Counted from the first letter of the stretch, positions 19,347-31,048 are shown. The stretch is 64,000 nucleotides of DNA from Oegoconia quadripuncta (GCA_949316235.1 OX438741.1:38912962-38976961), one strand, 5' to 3'. Translations and numbers: made by a program. Notes: generated by a model not told the origin, from the letters alone.

Positions 19347-21069
19347 TCACTTCTTTTCTTTTTGGTAAAAGGTTGCTTCCTTATGAAATTTTTGCCTTGC
19401 TTCCGAAAACAATTTCTTAATTAAAGCCCACTGTGGATCATCATGATCCAGCTGCATGCGCAGAACGGCGGATACCTCGTCGTTCCTCTTGGTGTAGTGG
19501 AGGTCGCGAATATCGTTGGTGTTGTACACCTTCAGTTCAATATAGAACTCGCCGTGAAGCTGCTCCGCCTGACGCAGAGTCCCGTTGGCTACGCGTCGAG
19601 TCACACTGGACCACAGTGTTTGGTGAGGTTTCTGAGGTACCTCGTCGTCACTCCCAAATAAATCGCCCATCAACGAATTTCGTTTACCGCTTGTTGTGCT
19701 GTAATAAAAATAACCGATCAGTAAGATGTATATCGTACAAAATAAATAAATTTAACGTCTAAATGATTATACCAATATAACACACACCTCAACGACTTCT
19801 TTTGTCCACTAATCCCACAGTTTTTCTTTGGGAGCGACTTTTTGGCTGATTGAGTCCTCTTTTGTGAGCTGAAAAGAAAAAATTAGTCATGAAAACAAAA
19901 AAAAGAAGCAATATCATCATAATCCCAATCCAATATCCCACTGTGGAGTTCACATACCTTTATTTTTTTTTTTTTTAACAGGCAACCTCAACCAGTATTA
20001 CTTCACCATTTAAGATCAGTCGGACAAATGCAAATAAGTAATTAGATTAAATTTAAAAACTCATTCGTACATGGTCTGCCTGGGATTCGAACCCAGATCT
20101 CAACCACTGAGCCACTGGCGCTTTTAAACGCTGCAAAATATAACTGAAAATTAATAAGTAAATTACCTAGTAGCTTGGGGGCCCTCGTCATCAGAGTGTT
20201 CAATCTCCTCTGCAGCCGACACCTTCGGTGCCCGCTTAGTTTCCTTGTTTGTAGGTGGAAACTTTTTGACCGAGGCTTTAGTCCTTTTCGGCGGTGGGCT
20301 AAAACAGAAGAAAAATAAATAAATATAAAAAGAAAAAGAAAGAAACAATTGCGATGTATACTATTATACTCGTTTAAAAAAAAAATACAAACGGCAGAAT
20401 TGAGAACCTCCTCCTTTTTTTAAAGTCGGTTAAAAGATAACTAAGTATTTTTGAATAACTTTACTGAGTGGGCGAATATTTTAGAACGCCTTAGAATTTA
20501 TAAAGAAAAAATGGATTGGATTCTTGTGTATTAGTACCTACACCTACTTTGAATAGGTACCGCTTGAATAGTATGTACTCAACGCTTGATTAACGGGTTT
20601 GAAACAAATTCTAAATAGTTGAACCCCCGAATATGACTGTACTTAAAAAAGCGACCGTACCTTTCACATTTTAACTGAAATAATAAAAAAGAAAAAAAAA
20701 AGATACCTGGTGTCACGGGGCTGCTCGTAGTCGGAACTATCAGACTCTAATGCAGCCGCTGCTGTTCGCTTTGTTGTGTGCTTTTTTGGTTTTTTCTCCA
20801 CCTGCTCCTTGTAGTAATCAGACTCAGACCTGAAAAATAAATATATCTCTAATTAAGTTTAACTAATCGGCAATTGTGACACAGTTTCCCAATTTGGTAG
20901 GTCTGGGTTTGATTCCCAAGCAGGCCATATACCAATGAGTTTTCATTAAAAGAATAAGTTATAGATATCAAGATTGAAGTATATCGAACACGGCTGGGAC
21001 TTGTACAAGAGTATCGAAAATTTATCTGTTTTGCGAAAAAAGAAATATATTATAAAAACTTACGAACAT
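19347..21069 (-). CDS. Spliced Polinton gene of unknown function (about 228 residues, 5 exons)
   Basis: Exons on the minus strand: 21069-21064 (start codon plus one codon), 20829-20707, 20298-20167, 19868-19788 and 19698-19347. Each intron has GT...AG ends with a T-rich tract before the AG. The three internal introns between the last four exons are all phase 2 and each junction restores a Ser codon (AG+C). The first junction is uncertain: the plain acceptor at 20829 runs into a stop from the only ATG, whereas an AG seven bases further in (exon from 20822) keeps the frame. Exons 2-4 encode a low-complexity Lys/Ser/Glu region with acidic patches (SDSSDYEQ, EHSDDEGP). The last exon encodes a folded domain with GEFYIELKVYNTNDIRDL and DDPQWALIKKLF. 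No family recognised; a nuclear or chromatin-linked role would fit the composition (inference). Confidence 0.7.
20055..20130 (-). repeat. tRNA-like SINE scrap in an intron
   Basis: On the minus strand it reads GTGGCTCAGTGGTTGAG and then GGGTTCGAATCCCAGGCAG, a tRNA A-box/B-box pair without a proper cloverleaf. It lies in the intron between exons 3 and 4 of the spliced gene, next to a T-tract at 19959-19976. A weaker scrap of the same kind is near 20890-20930. Confidence 0.5.
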
Positions 21070-21290
21070 TATAGCAACGCACTTGATCCGTATGATGTAT
21101 ACTTCAAATAGGGTTCTCGAAGACCAGGGATTCTGACGCACTTGGTACGACTTGAGCTGAGTTTCTGGAGGATTGAGGGTTTTGCTTGACCGAACACCGA
21201 TGACAGTGACGTTGAGGGTTCTGCTTGACGGAGCTCCGGCGACAGTGACGTTGAAAAACTTGTTAAATTTTCCGAAGCGAAAATCAGTTT

Positions 21291-21299
21291 TTATATATT
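21291..21299 (-). promoter_or_regulatory. TATA-box candidate for the spliced gene
   Basis: The minus strand reads AATATATAAAAACTG here, about 225 bp before the ATG at 21069. It supports a leftward transcript beginning near 21265 with a leader of about 200 nt. Confidence 0.4.
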
Positions 21300-21309
21300 A
21301 TTTCCTTCG

Positions 21310-22200
21310 TGTATGTACATAACACATACATAGAAGAGCACAAACACATATATTAAAGGTATTTGAATCAGCAAATTGTAGTAACAAACAATTGTCTCCA
21401 ATTTCAGTGCAATGTAATCATTATTATTTTTTTAACCCAACTGAGAAAAGAAAGGTAACGTTTGTTATAAATATTAAGTAATTGTGCAACGCTCGTGGTA
21501 TAATAATTGTATTCGATAATGAACACAAGTGTCAAAGTAAAGCAATAAACCGTATAGTTGAAAACAGGATGGGTGAGCCAATTTGTAGTGGGTTATGGTC
21601 CTGCATCCGCAATCAATGGTTGCGGGTTAATACCATAAGCTCTTTAGTAATAATCTCGAATAAGGTATTTTCGAAATTAAAATATTACCGTAGGATTTTT
21701 CCGTAAATGGCATTAATAGCACAAAAACGTAATTACTTTTTTTTTTTAGTATATCACCATTCATTATATTATGTATTCTAAAAATAGTTTAAAAGGCAAG
21801 CAAACCCACATGCAATACATAACTATTGAAAGTATCGAGTATCAGTTTCCGTTGTGGTATCGTTAACATACCGCCGACCGCCGCGCCGCCGCCTTGCCAT
21901 CAATGCTGACTCGTAAATATGCGTTATTGCACTAATGCAATATACGTCAGCAACGATATGGTCCTATTTACACTTGTAATTACATGTAGCTTTAAAAAAA
22001 ATAACAATATATAAAATCTGACTATTTTAAGAGTACCCTGTGTATCTACAAAAAGATTATTGACTTTTGTTTTAAGAGCGATGGACTTACCCTCTGACAC
22101 GTGTGCATTTCTGTATACTTAGAACGTAACGTGTTAATGTTTGGAATGTATCTAGCCATCTCATTAGGGATAAAGGTCATCAATATATATGATATACTTA
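21310..22200. other. Non-coding stretch of the Polinton right end
   Basis: No convincing gene. A short LINE scrap (AATCTGACTATTTTAAGAGT and the sequence after it) sits at 22010-22070; it matches the 3' part of the dominant LINE family seen at 39840-39900. A GC-richer patch (21868-21900) is unexplained. Confidence 0.5.
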
Positions 22201-22202
22201 TC

Positions 22203-22400
22203 ACTCTAACATGTTTGGTGTAGTGGGTAGAAGGTCTGATTTCTATACTGAAAGGTCGCAGGTTCGAATCCCGCTAGGGTCATATATTTTATGATGAATA
22301 TGGACACATATATATTTACAAAAAAAAATAATAATAATATTGTATTTGTGTGTATGTTCAAAGATATTTAATAAATTTATTTATTTCTTTAATAATGTGA
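22203..22400 (+). mobile_element. SINE (family B) inside the Polinton
   Basis: tRNA-like head with GTGTAGTGGGTAGAAGGTCT and B-box GGTTCGAATCCCGCTAGGG, then the family tail with TATGATGAATATGGACA and an A-rich, TTTATT-repeated end. A family B copy without its usual middle part. It post-dates the Polinton. Confidence 0.8.
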
Positions 22401-22460
22401 TATCGTATTATAAACGACCAATGCCACGTAGATGAGTTACTTAACACAGGACATCCAAGC

Positions 22461-22667
22461 ATGACGGACGTTACACAGATGTCTCAAATTCCAGATAATG
22501 AAAAAATGTGTGAAATGTGCTTCATGAATGAAGCTTTAAGAAGACGTGGTTATGCTAGATTTTATGGATTGAAGACATGTTTTTATTGTTTATTCAATAT
22601 TAAACCATATCTAGCATGTTTGATGGACTTAGACGATATGAATATAGGTAGCAATCCTCGTAAATAA
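22461..22667 (+). CDS. Small CxxC protein, possible zinc binder
   Basis: 68 residues from an ATG. It has two CxxC pairs: C17-x2-C20 (EKMCEMC) and C40-x2-C43 (LKTCFYC), separated by a basic segment RRRGYARFYG. This spacing fits a small zinc-ribbon or treble-clef-like fold. The frame lies between two SINE insertions, yet is itself free of repeat sequence. It is the only rightward gene in the right half of the element. Function unknown; a small regulatory or host-interaction protein is possible. It could also be chance, since it is short. Confidence 0.5.
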   Translation: MTDVTQMSQIPDNEKMCEMCFMNEALRRRGYARFYGLKTCFYCLFNIKPYLACLMDLDDMNIGSNPRK

Positions 22668-22850
22668 TCTAAAATTTGTAAATACTAAAAAGGTCCTTTT
22701 TAGGACCACAAATTGTTTAATATGTTTCAATGCGAAATACGTTACGATCGGCCTGAAACCGATTTTCTTTAAGAATATACTTAGGATGGAAAAGCAAAAA
22801 TAACACACACACACACACATTATTAATAATCCTGTAATTGTATCGATCTG

Positions 22851-23165
22851 ACGACCTGTTTGGTGTAGTGGTTAGAAACTCTGACTGCTATACCAAAGGG
22901 TCGCGGGTTCCAATCCCGCTAGAGGCATATGTTTGTATGATGAATACAGACATGTGTTCCCGAGATATGTATTTATTTACACAAAAAAAAAAATATATTT
23001 GTGTTGCTTAGTGTGGACTATATGGCGCTGTGAGTATGTGCTATAAGTGTATAAAGATATTTATTTATTTATTTATTATCTACAATTGTTATTGTGCCTA
23101 AAAGTTAAATGTATATGTGTTACTGGAGAAACAAATAAATCCTTTATCTATCTATCTATCTAATT
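22851..23165 (+). mobile_element. SINE (family B) plus TATC-tailed fragment inside the Polinton
   Basis: Head GACCTGTTTGGTGTAGTGG, B-box GGGTTCCAATCCCGCTAGAG, then GATGAATACAGACATGTG and an A-rich middle to about 23080. Next to it, 23085-23162 carries a different 3' end (GTGTTACTGGAGAAACAAAT followed by TCTATCTATC units), the same tail seen reversed at 42862-42920 and 47350-47430. Confidence 0.75.
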
Positions 23166-23561
23166 CACTTTAAGTGCTGGTAACTACACCGATAACATTT
23201 GTATCGTGTAAACATTCCTTTAGCATCGGATCCTATACTAGGCAGTATATGTCTTTAGTCCTAAGGTAACAATGAAGCAAAGTGGTTGTTAGGGTCTCTG
23301 GAAATATCTACATTGTACATACTTATTCAGATATTCAGACCAAGGTCTGTCCGTGATGTCCAGCTGGCTGGAACGCGGAAATTTGGTGTGTTTATTTAGT
23401 TATTTTCGGAGGAGAACCAGTGATGTATTTAAAGGTCTGTGCTGTAGTCATGAAGTGTTTCAGACTCAAGGTTCCTTTGTAGAACATTTATCTTACCCTA
23501 GCTAGCTGGGGATTTCGTAGTTTATCTTAAATGCCTGTTTCGATGGGATGCAAGCTATTTC

Positions 23562-23978
23562 AAGTATATGAGATGGTTTTGTACTAAGGTATAACATTGC
23601 CTAGTTTACTGGGATACGAAATGGTAAATGTTATGTGCTCGTCTCGACGAGATACATTGTCAGTACCTTTGGATTTGATTACGTCTTGATACAGTGCATG
23701 CTTTGTTATACACATTGCTATGATTTTAGTTTAGTGTTAGTAAAAAGTTTAGTGTTCAAAATTAGTGAATGGATCATTTCTGTTGCTGCAACTTAATGGT
23801 GAGTGCTAATATCTAAGAATACTTCTGGACTGGACGGCTTAGGAAACCCAATATTATTGGAAAGTCAGGATCAAAACTGATGTGGCTGACGTGAGCGAGT
23901 GAAACGAGTGAACGGAACGAGCAGAGCGAGGTCAAGCCACATCGGTTTTGATCCAGACTTCCCAATAATATTACTACT
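23562..23978 (-). repeat. Right terminal inverted repeat
   Basis: Reverse complement of 6092-6499 with only a few changes, plus about 14 extra bases near 23591-23605. Ends in ATTACTACT immediately before the second ATCGTA. Confidence 0.95.
23850..23972. repeat. Imperfect palindrome inside the right TIR
   Basis: Mirror of the palindrome at 6098-6220: AATATTATTGGAAAGTCAGG on one side against CCAGACTTCCCAATAATATT on the other. Retained in both TIR copies. Confidence 0.85.
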
Positions 23979-23984
23979 ATCGTA
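23979..23984. repeat. Right target-site duplication, ATCGTA
   Basis: Exact copy of 6086-6091, following the CT terminus of the element. Confidence 0.95.
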
Positions 23985-26900
23985 AAACGATCATTTATAA
24001 TTTTATTACGCCTAAGCGATGTTTCCAGCTAGAAGTTATCTGATTCTCACAGTATCTATTCTATTTATTTGAGGCCTAATCAGCGTTGTTCCAGCATTAC
24101 TATTTTAGATGTTGTTATTGCGTTCCATAATTTGATTTCCTGGTGTTTGTAAACCCTTCAACGAGTGAAGCCGCGGTCAGTGGCGAGTTCAACAATGCCA
24201 CTACTCCTACAATAACAATATTGTCTTCTGACAAACAATACACCTACGTGCGCCGCGCCAGAACCATGTATGTAATTTCTTCTTCACAACGATGGATCTC
24301 AATTCAATGCGTATATTTTTGATGAAGATCCAGTACATATTGACTCTACTGGTTTACAGTATGTTTTTGTTTCCAGGAAAAACAATGTACCTATATTTGC
24401 CCTGATGTGGAAGTACGTAAGTAAGTAATCGGTGTGATAATATAGCGTGTATAGGTGTGATAATAACCGTATAGCCGTTCATATGCCGATTCATCAGTAG
24501 CATGTTGTGTGAACAAGAAATGGCAGAGATCAGAAAACTCATATGGTTCAAATTTGGAGGTTGTTTTATAAAAAGAACTATGCTTAGATCCCTTTATTAC
24601 AATTTCTGCTGCAGAAGTCTTAAGTACTTAGGTACCTTCCTGTTGTAAACGTATTGTAGGAAAAAGTGATCTTCTTACTGTTAAGCACATGCTTAATCAT
24701 CACAGAATGATTGTAATAACATTCATTAACTCCGTTCCATCAGAACTGTGTATACTCTTCCAAAATTGCAGCATCAACACTTTTGGGAAAGCATAATTTA
24801 CCTTGTCCACCTATATAGTGTGCTCGGACAGCGAAGCTAACGTATACTAAGTACAAGGAGGCATATATGTACAGTCCGGTAACGGCATAACATTGAAATT
24901 AAACCCGGCATGCATCGAATTCGAAATTCCGAGAAGATGCGCCCAAGTCCGGGGTACACTCGACCACACAGGCGTGCGATTTGCATTCGTATTGTGATGG
25001 TCTTGCGGCTGAACTGTCGCTGCCAGACGGCGACTCACACAGACGTGCGAGTAGGGGAATGTAATAAAATATGAGCCGTGCGGGTCGAGCGCGCGTGACC
25101 GACCATGCGGCCACTCGGTGGGCGAGCAGACGGGGACCTCTTGTTTGGATTAGGTTGTTTTGGGCTTTACAACTAGTGAAGACTGGTTAAAAAACATTGA
25201 GAACTTTTTATATTTGGAAGCTGAAGATTTTGATTATTGGTCCTAGTTTGATAAAGTGACCGCTCTGTACGCGATCTGCTTCAAACCATTGGAAGGACTG
25301 ACTGCGTTTTGCATCACGCAAGACAGACCCGCAGAAACAGTTACGGATAAGAATTATGATGTTATCACAAAATTTGCAATATCAACATACCTAAGGACTT
25401 GGGGTGTGAGACCTGCCCGTAGACGGTCAGCGATTGAAACCACCGCTGATCTTGTTGCCTACTAATGCCTACTAAAAATCTTGACGCCGATATCTGTTAT
25501 AATGATGTTTGCCGCCATGATAAGCCTCGCCTCGTCTTGCTCGCAATTCGATCTTCGATAAAGTTACTGTGCGCAAGGCTAGCAAGTTTTCTTAGTTGAG
25601 AAACACGAAATATCTATTTCTTACTAGGTTGATTCCTTTTATTGCTCAGTCTTAATCTGTTTTAGACTGAAATAAAGATATTTCTTGCTTTGTCAATTGG
25701 AGAAGTAAAATTCCGATATATTTAAGTTACCTACATGTCGCATTGATCGCCTTAGACCGTATTCAACCTTAAAGTGAGGATCGCAGAAGCCCACCAAACC
25801 CTAAATACCTCTCTGTAGTCTACGCACGTCTGGATATACAGAAGGCATCTGGCCGGTGACCCACCAATAAAATTGAAGATAAATGGAAGTGCGGTTTAAT
25901 TTTACAATGATTCTTTATTTATGATATAAGTTTTAATTTCACGCTCGAAGGGCCGCGTGGGGCCGCGGCCTGTGCCTCAGGCTTTAAGTAGGTGGACCTT
26001 ACCAGGTCGTATAAAAGAAAGTTTCAATTTCAGAGAATCACAAGATTGTATTGAAATTAATTTTGTTAATATTTTGTGATTCAAACTTTGCTTAACGAAT
26101 TACAATAAAAATTTGAGAAATATTATACTTCACCTCAGTACTCAATAATGTGCTGTGTGATTTCAGCACGTAAATAGAATAGAACCGACTCATCTCTTCC
26201 CGTGGGTGTCGTTAAAGGCAACTGTGGGCCTTTGCTGCAAAAAACACCTCCATCATCTACATCTATCTCAATACACTTGAACGTTTTAACGACGATGCTT
26301 TCACTTGTTACTTATGAATTTCTATATCTTTCGAAAGGTGAACCGTGGATGTTGTTTCAAGCATTAAACTTTTATGTAACGTTAATAAACGTTAATGTGG
26401 AACACTCACACGCTAATATTTGGTGTATCTCTGACCACTCCATTTAGGGTGAAGGTTGCGACGTTATTTGTGTAATTGGGTTAGCCAAACTAGTAACCAG
26501 GTAGGGTCCTAAGCGTAGTTAAAAGTAATTCACTTAAAGGTGAGTACTTGAAGTATGTAATAATCATGATAAAGAGTTAGATTTCATCAATGTTACTCTT
26601 CCTTCAATTCGACTTATAAATTCTAAAGTAAAGTTGACATTTGGAAATAGTCTCATATTTTAAGCGAGCGCCGCTCGGAATTTTGTCGTTTGAGAAAAAC
26701 CTCTAGCAATGCTTTTTGCAATGTCAATATACTGTCTAAAAGGCACGCCATTTCAAGAGCTTTATCGAATTTTACCACATTTTATATTGCATTCCAGCTC
26801 ATATCTCACCAGGCAAATATAAAGACAATCTTTATTTTCTCAACGAACACTTGCACATTACAAGTCTTAGCAATGTTATGATAAAAAAATCTACAATTGA

Positions 26901-27606
26901 CAGTGATTTCCGGTTCCTAGGTCTCCACCTCCGAAGTGGTCACATGAGCTGTAGTAGTAGTCAATACTGTAGTAGTTTATGATAGTATAATAAATTTTTA
27001 CGGACAGTACTGGGCATTTAGAGTGGGCGCAGTGTGTGTGTGTGTGGATGAAAATTCGTATTTAGAAGCTTTCACGGTCTCTGCCCCGTTAAATTGCACC
27101 AAGAATCTTTTAAATTTTATAGGAAGCGTTGTACTACAGGCCATCACCCCAAATTTAAATCCATCCATCTTTATTTCCTCCCCAATTTCCTGTTGTTTAC
27201 CAGTCGTTAAGTTTGTTGGATCTATCCAAACACGTGGCACATCGGACGAGCGGCCCTCCCGGCGGATATTCAGCAATAAGATTATTTTTACGTCCGCCTC
27301 TTTGATCCTGCGTGCGCGCTATTTTATTGATATCTTCCTCTTAAGCTCTATTAGACGAGGTTGGGATAATAAATGAGGTTACTACTGTCTTACGAAGATA
27401 AGCTGTCACAGTAGCAATAGCATTTAAAGACTGACTAATTTTAAACAGCCCCGATTTATAATTCTTTTGTAAATTTTCCATCCTTTATCTAATCCTAGCC
27501 CTCATGACGTGATGTTCAAACAGTTTAAGGAATAACAATACATTACTGTAGTTTTTAATACGACCTAGTACTCAAGTATTTTGTATGAGTAGTAATGAGC
27601 ATTGCA
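23985..27606. other. Host flank without recognisable gene
   Basis: AT-rich DNA with a CpG-richer block at about 24890-25140 whose frames have no recognisable domain, and another GC-rich patch at 25945-25985. No SINE or LINE of the families listed elsewhere is evident. Probably intergenic or intronic. Confidence 0.45.
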
Positions 27607-27737
27607 ACAGTAAGATAGCCAGTCCCCCAAATGTGTTGGGCTTCCCGGGTCAGTACGCTTCCACTTTCGACCTCATCTTCACTTAACATCAGGTGTGATT
27701 GAGGTCAAGTACCAACCCATTGTGCATAAAAAAAAAT
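27607..27737 (+). mobile_element. SINE (family A), 3' part
   Basis: Begins AAGATAGCCAGTCCCCCAAA and runs through the CATCAGGTGTGATTGAGGTC tail into an A-run. The tRNA-like head is missing. Confidence 0.85.
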
Positions 27738-28564
27738 CTTAGTCACCTAAATAGCTGGCTTCACCTAAACAAACATTTGGCTTTAAACACACGATACGCG
27801 ACATGATGCGGTCTCCGCACTGGCATGTCCAGCGAAATATAAATATAATTCAAGACATAACAGAGAGAGATAATAATCTTTTGACAATCCCGCCTCCACA
27901 TTCCTCCCACCGTAACTCCTATAAGCCAGGATCGACAGTGGTACACGACATGGCGCCTACTGAAGGTAGACGATGCCCTACGTGACTCTATTGCTACCTT
28001 GGACCCCAGGCTAATTAAAGTAAGAAATAGGGTGTGTAAGTAAGAAAAGAAGTTTCCCACTTCCACCCTCGGCAAATGGGAGTGTAGCCAATGAAATGCA
28101 AAACGGCATTAATGCTAACCCTACAGGGAAGGAGGTCGAGTGAATGTCGGCCCCCTGTTTTCGTATATACCACGGACTGCGCCTGAATGCAGTGATTGGG
28201 ACGGTAATATTCTTTTGACAGTGGAAAAATTAAAAAATCAATAAAATAGTCTTCATGACATAGAATATGTATATTCTGCTTAAAAAGCTTAAAACTACGA
28301 TAACACAAATAAGCAGTATAGATACTAAAATATATATAAGAATACAAAGAATCAAAAACTGACATTCCTCTAAAACGTTATATCTGATAAGTTAACATGT
28401 AAATATATTCGTAATCCAAGTCCAATGGAGCATCGGACCTGGTGTCAGGTTACTGAATAAACAGCAATTGAATATTAGCAGAGAATTATTCCAATGGCAC
28501 AACACGCCAGCTCCACGCCATAGTACAATAATATGCCACAGTAACTCTACTGTAGAGTCCTTTT

Positions 28565-28857
28565 GGTTATTTTTTTTATGTACAACGGGTTACCACTTGA
28601 CCTCAATCACACCTGATGTTAAGTGAAGATGAAACCAAATGAGGCAGCGTACTAATCCGGAAAAACCCCATCATATTAACATTGCTGTTTGGCGGCAGAT
28701 TTAGATAAGATGGTAGTAGCCAGCCAGGCAGACATTTAAATTGCCCTACCACTAACCAAACCGAGTACTCAACATGTACCCCGCTGGGGATCGAACCCGC
28801 GACCTCCGAATCGTAAACCCTATATTGTTTACATTGAGCCACTGAGGCGGTTATTTT
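28565..28857 (-). mobile_element. SINE (family A), near full length
   Basis: Reverse orientation: tail at the left, tRNA-like head at the right with GGGGATCGAACCCGCGACCT (B-box, reversed). The centre lacks part of the AGATAGCCAGTCCCC segment. Confidence 0.85.
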
Positions 28858-28989
28858 ACTACAATAATATTTGTACTTTAACAACGCAGAAATAAGTATA
28901 ACAGCAGCAAGCTAATAACAAGTCCTTATTAAGATAAGACAATGCTCAGTATGACGAGCATGATATCGACAAACAGCTTTATTTTCCAC

Positions 28990-29255
28990 TAGCTTTTCGC
29001 CCGCGGCTCCGACTTCGTTGAATAACTTTATCGCGGATATGTTTAATTTGTTTATCCCGTGGGAACTACCTACTCAGTTTATCGGCATAAAAAATAGCCT
29101 ATGTTTTAATCCAGGGTATGTTCTACTTATATACCAAATTTCATCCAAATCCATTCATCCTCTTCGCCGTGATTGAAAAACAAACAAACTTTTATATTTC
29201 AAAACTATCGCTTATTGGTGGAGTGACACACGGACAACAAAGTAATCCTACGGAG
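28990..29255. mobile_element. RTE-like LINE 3' region, truncated
   Basis: Begins CTAGCTTTTCGCCCGCGGCT and contains GGCATAAAAAATAGCCTATG and CCAAATTTCATCCAAATCCA, phrases of a very common lepidopteran RTE-type 3' region. No coding part is left. Confidence 0.6.
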
Positions 29256-29632
29256 GATATATTATTACTTTTTTGAGAATTTTAAAATACTCAAAAATAA
29301 ATACGCAAAGAGAGTTTCTCGGGAACGAGCTGTGTGTAAACTGTAAACATTTTCTTTGTGAAGTTGTGTTACTGCTCTCTTTGATAGATTGTGCCATTCG
29401 CCACGGACGGCCGCAAATCCGCCGCAAAGTGGCTCGGGACACGAAAGATTCCTGAATCAATAACACCATACGGCGGGTGGCGGGCCACGCACTGTGACTT
29501 GATATATTCGCTTTTTTACACGACTGCCTTAAAAAAGTAAAGGTAATGTTTTCTAGGATTATTTTAATCTTTACCTTGTTCATTAAGTAGAACATGTCGG
29601 TCAACATTTGTATGTTACATTATTCCAGCTTA

Positions 29633-29794
29633 ACCATACCACATACTTTACAAGTAAATACTTGAATCAATTTATAAATTGATACTTATAAACTTATAAA
29701 CTATAAACACACTTATAAATTGATTATATATATATATATATATACTTACTTATAAATTGATTCAAGTATTTACTTGTAAAGTATGTGGTATGGT
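29633..29794. repeat. Fold-back palindrome with TA-repeat loop
   Basis: AACCATACCACATACTTTAC at the left pairs with GTAAAGTATGTGGTATGG at the right; the arms continue for about 50 bp through TTGAATCAATTTATAA. The loop holds a TA microsatellite (29725-29743) and extra copies of the inner arm. Confidence 0.85.
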
Positions 29795-29936
29795 AATTTG
29801 TAATGTAATGGTAAGTAATTTAGAGCCACCCAGGTCAATGCCTAAACTGTCAAATGTCAAAAAATACGATCTATCACAGTCCCTCTTTGGTTCGATACAT
29901 TATTTAATTCGATTTTTTAAAATTATCCAATCTCTG

Positions 29937-30112
29937 CCGCCAAGCAGCAATGTTAATAGCATTGTTGTGTTCCGGTTGTCAGAGATAAGACAGCCAGTTC
30001 CCCAAATGTGTTGGGGTTTCCGGGTCAGTACGCTTCCACCTTCGGCCTCATCTTCACTTAACATCAGGTGTGATTGAGGTCAAGTACGAACCCGTCGTGC
30101 ATAAAAAAAAAA
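29937..30112 (+). mobile_element. SINE (family A), 3' half
   Basis: From CCGCCAAGCAGCAATGTTAA to an A-run at 30102-30111. Head missing. Confidence 0.85.
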
Positions 30113-30329
30113 TGCGTAACATACATACAGTAGTATCAGATGCGGTTGATGAAGCTACAGTTTAAATATAAGGAATATAGAAGTAGTTGATGCGAGCATA
30201 TTGCAGGTGACCGGAATTTAAAATTTATTAAAGTTGTGAATATTTGTAAAAATCTAAGTTACTTACAAAGACATTTAATGTCTGCAAAAGAAGAAAGAAG
30301 GAAATGTGTATGGTGACGTTAATGTCTTT

Positions 30330-30530
30330 ACTTAGGTAGAAATGAAATGAAACATTTATTCGCTTGGTGTTGGGTTACACATTAGATGGCACAAAAAAGA
30401 AAGTCTCTTTAAAAATCTGCTGACATTGTAGCTTGCAAATATATATAAAAAAAGATAGAATTAGAAGTTAGTGAAAAAAATAATCTGAATTTAAATGTCA
30501 GTATAATCTACCCCAAAAGATGTAGGAGAT
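30330..30530 (-). mobile_element. LINE 3' end fragment, reversed
   Basis: ATGAAACATTTATTCGCTTG followed by GTTACACATTAG is a reversed LINE polyadenylated end. No coding sequence remains. The GC-rich patch just to its right (30800-30870) is unexplained. Confidence 0.45.
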
Positions 30531-31048
30531 ATTCCCTAATCAAGGAGAAACATTTACTGACTAGCCATTTGTGCAGATTTCTTTTAAACTGTCTTCCTGT
30601 CAATAGCTTTATATCATCTGGCAGAGCATTGTTCTTTGGCGTTACCAGATTATATATAGGTATTATATGTAGAGGAAATATTATATTGATAGACGCTACA
30701 GAAATAATTGAGAACGATATATCTACATAAAACGGGGAGGAAGGAAACAGGGACAAAACGCAAATGGGCATAGACAATAGAATAGAATGGAATAAACAAA
30801 ACATGGCGGGTCGCCGCGGTAACGGCGCGGAAGGGACGAGCACGTGGGCGCGGGACGTGACCCGAATGGGGGGAAACTAATCATCTCACGTGAACTAGTA
30901 GACTGGGGCAAAATGTATCAGTGGCAAGAAAAGAGTGATTTATATCCGTATAGTGATATAGTTAGCTCAGTGCTGATTGGGGACGACCAAGAAAATTACT
31001 TTGAAGTTTTTTTTTAACATCTCGGATACGTATACCAATCATTTAGTC

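Larger units (their letters stand above)
6092..23978. mobile_element. Complete Polinton/Maverick element (polintovirus-like), 17.9 kb
   Basis: The element has AG...CT termini, about 410-bp terminal inverted repeats and a 6-bp target duplication. It encodes the full Polinton set: protein-primed PolB, retroviral-type integrase, packaging ATPase, adenain-like protease, minor and major capsid proteins. It also carries a PLA2-pX protein, several accessory proteins and a spliced gene. The two TIR copies differ by only a few substitutions and short indels plus one roughly 14-bp indel, and all recognised genes are open. This indicates a fairly recent insertion. Two SINE copies inside the right end show it is not brand new. 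Because both capsid genes, the protease and the ATPase are present, the family is expected to form virions (established view of polintoviruses); activity of this copy is unproven. Confidence 0.97.
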
